A DNA stretch of 64,000 nt, taken from NCBI RefSeq assembly GCF_013155375.1, contig NZ_JABJQY010000002.1, positions 1,116,001 to 1,180,000 of the forward strand, given 5' to 3'. The translations under genes were made by a program, and so were the position numbers. The notes under the pieces are model-generated. The model searched no databases, had not been told where the DNA came from, and worked only from the letters and a program-made list of their open reading frames with translations. Every line of letters starts with the position of its first letter. The stretch's first letter is position 1. This DNA is from Nocardioides sp. zg-1308. Lineage in GTDB: Bacteria > Actinomycetota > Actinomycetes > Propionibacteriales > Nocardioidaceae. Shown here piece after piece: positions 47,010-54,802 of the stretch.

Positions 47010-47543
47010 GTGGACGGGTATCGGCGGCACGTGAAGGCCGCGATCCCGCGCGAGCACTCCCAAGAGGTTGATGAAGTCGACGCGTTGGCGGAGCGCCTGC
47101 GCGGACATATCCACGACACGAGCGCGGAGATCGCAGCGATTTACGTCCATGGAGCCAAGAGCCTGGCGGTGCAGGCCCACTTCGCCAAGCTCCTGCGGCT
47201 CGAACTGGGGTTCGGCGAGGAGGTGGTGCTTACGCCTCAAAGCGGCTTCGTGACGCAGGCCCGGCCGGACTTCTTCTTCCGCTTGGGGTTAGGGCGCGGG
47301 GTGATCGCCGAGGTGGAGCGCGGGGGAACCACCACGAACAACCACGATCTCAAGGACCTGTGGAAGGCGCACCTGTCGCCGGATTCGCATCATCTGTTCC
47401 TGATCGTCCCGTGGAACAACTGGAAGGCGGACGGGTCGGCCCGGGAGCGACCTTTCCAAGTCGTAGCGAGGCGTATCGGGGCGTTCTTCGGGGACCCACG
47501 CAGAGAGATCGACGTCCTGAGCGCCCACATCTTCGCGTATTAG
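47010..47543 (+). CDS. Uncharacterised protein with possible PD-(D/E)XK nuclease core
   Basis: A 177-aa protein, not recognised as a whole. The segment RPDFFFRLGLGRGVIAEVER (about residues 89-108) has the spacing of a PD-(D/E)XK core. An Asp in a PDFFF strand is followed by E-x-E in a hydrophobic strand, where a Lys would be more usual; BamHI-type enzymes use E-x-E. Later it has LFLIVPWNNWK. The GTG start is uncertain; a GTG at 47031 is possible. First gene of the accessory region, between tRNA-Ala and the Z1 operon. It could be a restriction-type nuclease or a structural relative. Confidence 0.6.
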   Translation: MDGYRRHVKAAIPREHSQEVDEVDALAERLRGHIHDTSAEIAAIYVHGAKSLAVQAHFAKLLRLELGFGEEVVLTPQSGFVTQARPDFFFRLGLGRGVIAEVERGGTTTNNHDLKDLWKAHLSPDSHHLFLIVPWNNWKADGSARERPFQVVARRIGAFFGDPRREIDVLSAHIFAY

Positions 47544-47685
47544 CTGTGATGCCTGTGCGCATGCGCGTCGCCAGTCCCGTGAGACCCCACACCGGAGTAG
47601 TTGCACGAGTGCGGCGCTTCCCCTGACCTCAGAGAAGAGTGGCATTAATCTGCTTTCTGTCACGACGTGGGGAAGGGCCAATCGG

Positions 47686-50292
47686 GTGGAACTGAGTGCG
47701 CAGGAACGAGCCTTGCTCGAGCAACTGGAACTGCTGATCCGGCAGGGCCGATCGGAGACTGAGGCCGCCGCAACGCTCGCGGTGATCCTCCCTGGTCAGG
47801 ACGAGTTGCTCGCTCGCGTCGTGGCCTTCCGTCATGAGATCGCCGAGCAGCGCCGAACCATGGCTTGGAACAATGCGATCTTCGACCCAGAGGACGATGG
47901 CGGACCTTGGTACGGAGGACCCACGTCGATGGACGTGTTCTGGCCACGGCTCAGGGCCAACCTCGAAGCGGACCCGTCATGGGCCGCCGCCGTCCCGAGT
48001 CTGGACGAGGCGTCGACCGACATCGTCGGTCTGCTGGCCGACCCACACAGCCCGACGATCCGGACCCGAGGACTGGTCCTCGGATTCGTGCAGTCCGGCA
48101 AGACCGCCAACTTCACCGCCACCATAGCGAAGGCCGCCGATTCCGGCTACCGGCTCTTCATCGTCCTATCCGGGGTGCACAACTCGCTCCGCAGGCAGAC
48201 GCAGCTGAGGATCGATGAGCAACTGGTCGACGAGTTTCCCACCCGATGGGTGGGCCTAACCGATGAGCATCGTGACTTCGGCAAGCCTGTCAAGGCGCTC
48301 CCGCTGCTGGCTTCGCCCGACCTCCGCCTGATCGCCGTCGTTAAGAAGAACGTCTCCCGACTGACCAACCTGCGGGACTGGTTGAGGGAGGCCCAGAAGC
48401 ACGGCGGCCTGGATTCCTGCCCCATCATGATCATCGACGACGAGGCCGATCAGGCGAGCCCCAATGCGGCCAAGGATCCGGAGCTGGACCGTACGCGGAT
48501 CAACCAGCGGATCACCGAACTGCTCGAGCTGCCGAGGGTGGCCTACGTCGGTTACACAGCGACCCCGTTCGCGAACGTCCTGGTCAATCCCGCCGACGAA
48601 AGCGACATCTACCCCCGGTCGTTCATGTACTCGCTGCCGAAGCCGGCAACCTACTTCGGCTCTAGGGAGCTCTTCGGACAACAGGTCTCCGAGGATGAGG
48701 AGGCCGAGTCCGACGCGGCTCACGACATGATCCGCATCGTGCCGACGACGGAGGCCGAGCGGCATGCAACCAAGAGGCTGATCTCAGAGGGCGTCGAGGT
48801 CACCCACGAGCTCGGGCAAGCCATCACCTGGTTCGTCCTCGCCACCACGGCGCGTCGCGTCCGTTCCGGCGTCGCGAAGCACTCCAGCATGCTCATCCAC
48901 ACCACGATGCGAGTGGCGCCTCAACTCGCCTACATCGATCCGATCCGGACCTTCGTCAAGCAGCTCGGTGTCGATGTCGCTGCCGGCCGTACCGACCTCC
49001 TTCGCCGCAGGTGGGAGGAGGAGATCGCCAAGGAGCCAGCGCATCGGCACGGTGTCGAGCCGGTGACCTTCGACCAGCTCGAGAAGGAGCTGCTCGCCAC
49101 GATCGACGACGTGAAGGTGTTGGCGGACAACGGTCTCTCCACGGATCGCCTCGTGTACAGCGACGAGCCCGCCACGGTGATCGCCGTGGGCGGTAACACA
49201 CTTTCCCGGGGACTAACTCTCGAAGGACTGATCTCTTCCTACTTCCTGCGCAGCTCCAACACGTACGACACCCTCCTCCAAATGGGCCGGTGGTTCGGAT
49301 ACCGCCCCGGTTACGGAGACCTGCCTCGCATCTGGACCACCCAGGACCTCGCCGACGACTTCGAGTTCCTCGCCGACGTCGAGGACTCCCTCCGAGCCGA
49401 GATCACTCGCTACCGGACGATGGACGGCGCAACCCCAGCAAGTCTTCCCGTGCGAATCCGACTGCACCCGAAGATGCAGGCCACGGCCAAGGTCAAGATG
49501 AACTTCGCCGTCCAAGGTGAGGCCTCGTTTAGCGCACAGAGGCCGCAGACGACCTACTTCGCCCACCGTGACGAGAAGATCATCGCCGCCAACCAGAAGG
49601 CCGCGGCATCGCTACTCACCGCCGCCACAGCGGCGGACGCCGTTCCCGACCGGCAAGAGAGCCGGACGGTCCTCCGCGGTGTTCCGGTCAGTCTGATCCG
49701 AGACTTTATCGAGGGCTACAAGTTTCACGACGACAGTGAGATCACGTCCCAACTGGTCGTCAAGTACATCGACGGACAGCTGAAGCACGGGGCCCTCGAT
49801 CGCTGGAACGTCGTCGTCATGGGCGTGAAGAACGCTAAGAGGACGATCCCCTTGGGTCTCGCCGACGACAGCCCTCTGATCAGTCGATCCAAGCTGTCGC
49901 TGTCGAGCACGCAGCGGCGCGCGGTGATCGGAACCCTGATGTCGAAGCCCGACCGTGTGGCCGACCTCGTACCAGCGGCCGACGTCCGGCGCGAGACCCC
50001 TGACACCGAGCTCCAGAAACTACGGGATGACGACGGGCGCGGGCTGCTGGTGCTTTACCCCATCGACAGGGACTCTCTGCCCAAGAAGGGTGCGGACAAC
50101 CGTGAACCACTTGAGGCAGTCGACCACCTGATCGGAGTGGCCCTCTGCTTCCCCACCGCCGGGTCCGGCACAGAACCCGTCAACACCATCCAGGTCGCAC
50201 TTACGGAGCAGTCCCAGCACGAAACGGACGAGATGGACGAGTACCAAGACACCGAGGGGTCGCAGGACGAGGTGAATCTCGGTGACCGGTAG
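47686..50292 (+). CDS. Z1-domain superfamily 2 helicase-like ATPase (defence)
   Basis: An 868-aa protein. Walker A GFVQSGKTANF near residue 138, DDEADQ (motif II) near 252, YVGYTATPFANV (motif III) near 287, and LSRGLTLEGL then LLQMGRWFGYR (motif VI) near 505-535. This is the Z1 family found in restriction-like defence systems with MutL/MORC-type ATPases. It probably translocates on or remodels DNA. GTG with GGGGAAGGG upstream. The next gene starts 11 nt before its end, so the operon is tightly coupled. The C-terminal 30 residues are acidic (EQSQHETDEMDEYQD). Confidence 0.88.
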   Translation: MELSAQERALLEQLELLIRQGRSETEAAATLAVILPGQDELLARVVAFRHEIAEQRRTMAWNNAIFDPEDDGGPWYGGPTSMDVFWPRLRANLEADPSWAAAVPSLDEASTDIVGLLADPHSPTIRTRGLVLGFVQSGKTANFTATIAKAADSGYRLFIVLSGVHNSLRRQTQLRIDEQLVDEFPTRWVGLTDEHRDFGKPVKALPLLASPDLRLIAVVKKNVSRLTNLRDWLREAQKHGGLDSCPIMIIDDEADQASPNAAKDPELDRTRINQRITELLELPRVAYVGYTATPFANVLVNPADESDIYPRSFMYSLPKPATYFGSRELFGQQVSEDEEAESDAAHDMIRIVPTTEAERHATKRLISEGVEVTHELGQAITWFVLATTARRVRSGVAKHSSMLIHTTMRVAPQLAYIDPIRTFVKQLGVDVAAGRTDLLRRRWEEEIAKEPAHRHGVEPVTFDQLEKELLATIDDVKVLADNGLSTDRLVYSDEPATVIAVGGNTLSRGLTLEGLISSYFLRSSNTYDTLLQMGRWFGYRPGYGDLPRIWTTQDLADDFEFLADVEDSLRAEITRYRTMDGATPASLPVRIRLHPKMQATAKVKMNFAVQGEASFSAQRPQTTYFAHRDEKIIAANQKAAASLLTAATAADAVPDRQESRTVLRGVPVSLIRDFIEGYKFHDDSEITSQLVVKYIDGQLKHGALDRWNVVVMGVKNAKRTIPLGLADDSPLISRSKLSLSSTQRRAVIGTLMSKPDRVADLVPAADVRRETPDTELQKLRDDDGRGLLVLYPIDRDSLPKKGADNREPLEAVDHLIGVALCFPTAGSGTEPVNTIQVALTEQSQHETDEMDEYQDTEGSQDEVNLGDR

Positions 50293-51295
50293 AAGGGACC
50301 TCGACGGCATCTGGACGGTCCTGGCTTCCAGACCGCCCGCGGCCGGTGTCGTCACCGCGCCGACTGGCTACCGCGTCTCGGCGGGAGACCTGTTGGCCGG
50401 CATCGACAGCGAGGGCAGAAGACACCTGCTCATCCCACTGAGCGCCGGCGAAGCGGCACGGACGGATACCAAGGGACGCGCGGTGCACCTCGCGCGCATC
50501 GCCGAGGGAGGGTTGCAATACCTCACAGTCTTCTGCCGGCTCCCAGAACTGCACCGCGTGTTCACTCAGTTCTGTCGAGAACTGGTCGAATCGATCGAGG
50601 ACGCCGCTTCCCCCGCCCGAGAGGCGTCCGCCGCGTTCGACCGGTGGCGTGCCCTCTTCTCCGAGGCAGAGCAGCACGATCAGTTGAGCGACGAAGCACT
50701 GATCGGGCTCATGGGCGAGCTCGTCGCTGTGGAACGCATTCTCGGCCACGGCGCGCCTCCGGATCTCCGGTTCTGGGTGGGACCCCACAGCGACCTGCAC
50801 GATCTCCGCAGCGCGACCCACGCCATTGAAGTGAAGGCCACCCTCGCGCGTGAAGGCCGGATCGTGGCCATCTCCAGCATCGATCAGCTGCAGGAGCCGG
50901 AAGGATCGGACCTGGTTCTGCTCCACCTGCGTTTCGACCGCGACCCCGGGGGACTTAATCTGACGGAGCTCATCACCCGCGTCCTGGCCGCGGGCGCCCA
51001 TCGACCAGAGCTCGAACGGCGCCTGCGCGAAGTCGGCGCCGACCCCCACGACCTCGCGACCTACGGCGCGCGCAGATTCCGGCTCACCGACATGCGCGCC
51101 TATGACGTCGGCGGACCGGCGTTCCCACGGCTCGTCCGGTCGGACTTCGCGATCGGCGATCTCCCTCCGGGCACTCTTCGTCTCAGCTACTCCATCGACC
51201 TCACGAACGAGCCCCCCATCCCGCTGAGCGACGCGCTCGTCGACGAAGTACTCGCCTCGCTAGCTGAGGAGGTCGCCCATGCGATGGATTCCTGA
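50282..51295 (+). CDS. DUF4420-type PD-(D/E)XK protein
   Basis: A 337-aa predicted nuclease-fold protein. LIGLMGELVAVERIL near residue 140 provides a helix Glu, and LHDLRSATHAIEVKATLA near 175-192 provides the Asp and the E-V-K of the PD-(D/E)XK core. The metal-binding residues look intact. Family members sit next to Z1 genes; here it is probably the cutting subunit. It overlaps the Z1 gene by 11 nt and the next gene by 17 nt. GTG start. Confidence 0.82.
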   Translation: MTGRRDLDGIWTVLASRPPAAGVVTAPTGYRVSAGDLLAGIDSEGRRHLLIPLSAGEAARTDTKGRAVHLARIAEGGLQYLTVFCRLPELHRVFTQFCRELVESIEDAASPAREASAAFDRWRALFSEAEQHDQLSDEALIGLMGELVAVERILGHGAPPDLRFWVGPHSDLHDLRSATHAIEVKATLAREGRIVAISSIDQLQEPEGSDLVLLHLRFDRDPGGLNLTELITRVLAAGAHRPELERRLREVGADPHDLATYGARRFRLTDMRAYDVGGPAFPRLVRSDFAIGDLPPGTLRLSYSIDLTNEPPIPLSDALVDEVLASLAEEVAHAMDS

Positions 51296-53120
51296 ACCCA
51301 AGCCGCCCTCGGGAGGGCTCGCCGCGGAGGGCTTCTACAAGCTCCTCGGTCGACCACGGCTTGACCCACTGACCGTTCTCGTCAGGGAGACGGCGCAGAA
51401 CAGTTGGGATGCCCGCCTCCGGAACGGACGTCCGGTCGTCTTCAGCCTGCAGGGCTGCCAGCTCGACGGACCCGAGCGCGCGGCCCTGGTGGACGAGGTG
51501 TTCGTACAGGCGGACCAGGCGAAGGGAACCAACCTCGCCCCAGCCCTGGCAGCCCCGGACCTGATCGGCCTCTATATCTCCGATCGCAACACGAAAGGCC
51601 TGGGCGGTCCCCTGCAGGCCGACCAGGTCAATCCGACCGGCACCTACGACTGGGTCGACTTCGTCCTCAACGTCGGCGAGGCCAACACCCAAGGTCACAC
51701 GGGGGGGACGTACGGTTTCGGCAAGACCATCTCCTACGTGGTCTCCGGCGCCAATGCGATCGTCATCCACTCGCGCACCATGCACCAGGGTCGTCTTGAG
51801 ACCCGCCTCATCGCCTGTGCCATCGGTGAGAGGTTCACGCGTGGCCAGAAGCTGTACACCGGCCGTCACTGGTGGGGGGAGAGCGGCGGCGAGGTTCCTA
51901 TCCCGGTCACCGGCCGTGAAGCCGAGCGGATCGCAGACCTGGTGGGCATGCCGGCGTTCGAGGGGGACGAGACCGGCACCAACATTCTGGTGGTCGCCCC
52001 GGACCTGGGCGGACGCTCGCCGGAGCAGGCGATGACGTTCGTGGCCGAATCCGTTACCTGGCACCTGTGGCCGAAGCTGACGCCCCGCCGGGGCAAGCGG
52101 GCGATGGACATCTACGTCACCTGGAACGGCGAGGAGGTGACCATCCCCGCACCGCAGGACCGACCACCCCTTCACGGGTTCGCGCAGGCCTTCCAGGCCC
52201 TCCTGGACGAGGATGCGCCCGATGCCACACTCGGCCTCCGACTGGACGACATCCGCTGCGGCAGGCCCCGAGCGGACGTGGGTGTCCTAGCGACGGTCCC
52301 GCTCATCCACAGGGACCGGGTCACCGTCGACGACGGTTCGGACCCCGAGGACGGCGAGGCCCCGCAGCCGGCGGCCGCCATCACCGGCGTCTGTCACCAC
52401 GTCGCACTCCTACGGACCCCGGAGCTCGTCGTTGACTACCTCGAGGGCCCACCGCCCCCCGAAGGCGGGACGGAGTGGGCCGGCGTGTTCCGGGCGAGCG
52501 ACGAACAGGATGCCCACTTCGCTGCGGCAGAGCCACCGACGCACGACTCGTGGAACCCCGAGCTCCTCCCGAAGAGCTCCGGGCGGACCATCGTCAACGT
52601 CGGCCTCCGCGAGATCAAGGCGGCGCTCGAGAACCGTTGGGCACCCCGCAAGAAGCCGGCGCACGTGGACGTGGCCAGCACAGCCCTCGTCGCCGACGAG
52701 CTGGCCCACTTGGTGGGGGCTGTCGACGGTCGCGGTAGAGGCCGACGTCGCAAGGACCCCACGCCGTCTAAGCCCGGTCCTGCGCGTCCGAAGGTCGACT
52801 TCACTTACTCATCGCCGATCGAGCTGGCGGACGGCCTAGGCACGCTCGCGCGGGTGCGCGTAAGTCCCGCCACCGCCTCGAAAGGGACCACCCTCCGGTT
52901 CAGCGTGGCGGCTGCCCTCGACGGCTCCTCGGCCGACGCGAACCTCGACCCCGACCTGGCCTTCTTCGAGGTGCGGGTCGCAGGGCGGTCCGTCGAGGTC
53001 GAAGGCAGGTCGGGTCTGCTGACACTCGACAACAAGGGACCGTTCGAGGTCGAGCTCGTCGCCAGCCGCGGGGCGGAGACGACCGTCCTCTTCGACGTGG
53101 AAGCAGATTCCGTTCGATGA
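51279..53120 (+). CDS. MutL-like GHKL ATPase (defence)
   Basis: A 613-aa ATP-binding protein. The N-box reads LVRETAQNSWDAR (about residues 28-40). The region around YISDRNTKGLGG (near 97) holds the D-x-x-x-x-G-x-G element, and GGTYGFGKTISYVVSGAN (near 142) matches the lid and glycine motif of MutL/MORC-type ATPases. The C-terminal half is unrecognised, with a basic linker (GRGRGRRRKDPTPSKPG) near 485. ATG at 51279 follows GAGGAGG. It is expected to act as a nucleotide-driven clamp with the Z1 and nuclease proteins. Confidence 0.85.
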   Translation: MRWIPEPKPPSGGLAAEGFYKLLGRPRLDPLTVLVRETAQNSWDARLRNGRPVVFSLQGCQLDGPERAALVDEVFVQADQAKGTNLAPALAAPDLIGLYISDRNTKGLGGPLQADQVNPTGTYDWVDFVLNVGEANTQGHTGGTYGFGKTISYVVSGANAIVIHSRTMHQGRLETRLIACAIGERFTRGQKLYTGRHWWGESGGEVPIPVTGREAERIADLVGMPAFEGDETGTNILVVAPDLGGRSPEQAMTFVAESVTWHLWPKLTPRRGKRAMDIYVTWNGEEVTIPAPQDRPPLHGFAQAFQALLDEDAPDATLGLRLDDIRCGRPRADVGVLATVPLIHRDRVTVDDGSDPEDGEAPQPAAAITGVCHHVALLRTPELVVDYLEGPPPPEGGTEWAGVFRASDEQDAHFAAAEPPTHDSWNPELLPKSSGRTIVNVGLREIKAALENRWAPRKKPAHVDVASTALVADELAHLVGAVDGRGRGRRRKDPTPSKPGPARPKVDFTYSSPIELADGLGTLARVRVSPATASKGTTLRFSVAAALDGSSADANLDPDLAFFEVRVAGRSVEVEGRSGLLTLDNKGPFEVELVASRGAETTVLFDVEADSVR

Positions 53121-54004
53121 AGCGCCCGATCGTTCCGTTCCGCACGCCGCCCTCAGAGGCCATCAGTCACGGCGATTGGCTCCTCAGGTCCATCAACGGC
53201 GACGTGCCGCTTCCCAAGGAAGTGCCGCACTGGGACTACCAGACCGTCCTGGAACTCGCCGCGCCCGTCTCGGTCGACCGCAGAGCGGTGACCGATGCCT
53301 GTCGCATCGACTTCGACAGCGGACTAGCGGTGTTGGTGATGGCTAGGTCGAACCACACCAATCAGGAGACCGTGGCAGCACGACTGGATCTGCCCATGAG
53401 CGAACGGTTCGATCTAGCCGTGGACATTCGCCTCGCTGGGGCGACCCTGGGCGGGCGCCTCACTCTCGAGACGCTGCTCGTGGCCACCGCCCCCCGCCCT
53501 CAGGACCGACTCGCCCCACAACACCCCGGAAGCATCCTCTGGCGGAGCAGCTCGTGGACCGATCTCGAGGGCGTCGGGACCCAGTTCCCCACAGACACCC
53601 TCGATTTCAAGGCGGTCGGCCTGGATCCCGAAGCGGGATGGCAGTTCAAGATCGACCTGACGGACCCCGAGGCACGTTTCATGTCCACTGCCCGCCTGAC
53701 GCTGAACGCCGGTCACCCAGCCATCCAGCGGCTGCTGAACGGATCCAAGGACGAAGGAACCGAACAGCTGCTCAGGAGTCTCCACTGGGACGTGACGCGT
53801 CAGATGGTGCAGAGCGCTCTGGAGTGCGAGGAAGTCATCGGGCTCGACGTCGACCCGGAGACCACGACGACCGCGGGGGTGCTGCGCAACCTCCTCGCGC
53901 GGATCTGGCCCCTCGAGAGCCCGTCGACCTTGCAGGGCTGGCGCCGGACGGACCCGGCCCGGATCGAAGTTCATCTCCAGCACCACTCGAGGCTCCTGAA
54001 ATGA
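53117..54004 (+). CDS. Unrecognised operon protein (295 aa)
   Basis: A soluble-looking 295-aa protein that matches no family I recognise. It is predicted to be mostly beta strands in the first 200 residues, such as RFDLAVDIRLAGATLGGRLT. No catalytic motif, signal peptide or membrane helix is apparent. ATGA overlaps couple it to the genes before and after, so it is part of the same complex or pathway. It takes the place where related systems carry system-specific subunits. Confidence 0.75.
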   Translation: MKRPIVPFRTPPSEAISHGDWLLRSINGDVPLPKEVPHWDYQTVLELAAPVSVDRRAVTDACRIDFDSGLAVLVMARSNHTNQETVAARLDLPMSERFDLAVDIRLAGATLGGRLTLETLLVATAPRPQDRLAPQHPGSILWRSSSWTDLEGVGTQFPTDTLDFKAVGLDPEAGWQFKIDLTDPEARFMSTARLTLNAGHPAIQRLLNGSKDEGTEQLLRSLHWDVTRQMVQSALECEEVIGLDVDPETTTTAGVLRNLLARIWPLESPSTLQGWRRTDPARIEVHLQHHSRLLK

Positions 54005-54750
54005 CACGTTCGACCCTTCTCTATCCGCGCCTACCCCGCGCCGTGGCCAAGGGACTGATCCTTGAGAGGGCTGGGGCCAGCCTGTCCGAGTTGCGTGACC
54101 TCGCGACGGTGAGCCACCCAGACGCAGAGCCTTCGGCCACCGGAGGTCATCCGGTCGACAGCGAGAAGCTGCGGGAGATCCAAGGGACCGTCCGCCGCGT
54201 CGCTCAGCAGGCGGGCTACCCCGACCCCTTGGGCGGATCAGCCCAAGGCTTCGACCGCCCGTGCGGGACAGCCCTCCTGTCGCTCATGGACATCGTTCCG
54301 GCGGACGCGGCGGAAGAGGGAGTCTGGTCCTTCCTCACGCTCGTGCTGGTACCCGAGATTGGGCCGTGGCGATTCCCAGCAATGGCCGAGGAGCGACTCA
54401 TCGGTCAGCCGCGCAACGTGTTGCGACGAACATGGTGGCGTGCTTGGGCCCTCGGACCGGACCTGAGCCGAGCACCCGAGGGATGCGAGCCACTCGGCGA
54501 GGACGAGTCCGTCCAGATCATGGAGCGTCCGTCACTCGGCGGGAACCGTCGAACGGCCGGCGCCCTCCAAGCCGCCATCTGGCGCGCAGAGCTGGGTGGC
54601 CTGGCGACGCCCCGGTCGGAACTGATGCGAGAGCTCGCCAGACGGCTGAGGGCCGTGAAGTCTCACATCGCCTTGGACAGCCTCGACGACGAGTCCCTCG
54701 CCCGGCTCCTCGACGGCCTCTGTGCGGAAGCGATGAAGAGCACGGGATGA
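54001..54750 (+). CDS. Unrecognised operon protein (249 aa)
   Basis: A 249-aa protein, mostly helical by composition, with an N-terminal basic segment (RLPRAVAKGLILERAGASLS). The middle region holds LRRTWWRAWALGPDLSRAPE, and the C-terminal helical part reads RELARRLRAVKSHIALDSLD. No known domain is recognised. It overlaps the preceding gene by ATGA and ends just before the methyltransferase. It is probably a structural or DNA-binding subunit; this is only position-based. Confidence 0.72.
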   Translation: MTRSTLLYPRLPRAVAKGLILERAGASLSELRDLATVSHPDAEPSATGGHPVDSEKLREIQGTVRRVAQQAGYPDPLGGSAQGFDRPCGTALLSLMDIVPADAAEEGVWSFLTLVLVPEIGPWRFPAMAEERLIGQPRNVLRRTWWRAWALGPDLSRAPEGCEPLGEDESVQIMERPSLGGNRRTAGALQAAIWRAELGGLATPRSELMRELARRLRAVKSHIALDSLDDESLARLLDGLCAEAMKSTG

Positions 54751-54789
54751 CGTGCGGCTCGCCGCGCGAACGATGTCGGTGACTCTTCG

Positions 54790-54795
54790 TAGAAT
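54790..54795 (+). promoter_or_regulatory. -10-like hexamer TAGAAT before the methyltransferase gene
   Basis: Ends 7 nt before the ATG at 54803, fitting a leaderless message. There is no SD sequence in front of this ATG. It would let the methyltransferase be made independently of the operon upstream, which would protect the host DNA. Confidence 0.45.
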
Positions 54796-54802
54796 CGCCA
54801 CG

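Noticed and set aside
53117..54750. One of the two unknown proteins as an AIPR-family subunit of a Mza-type system
   Set aside because: Both are much shorter than AIPR proteins and no AIPR-like segment is visible; left as unknown.
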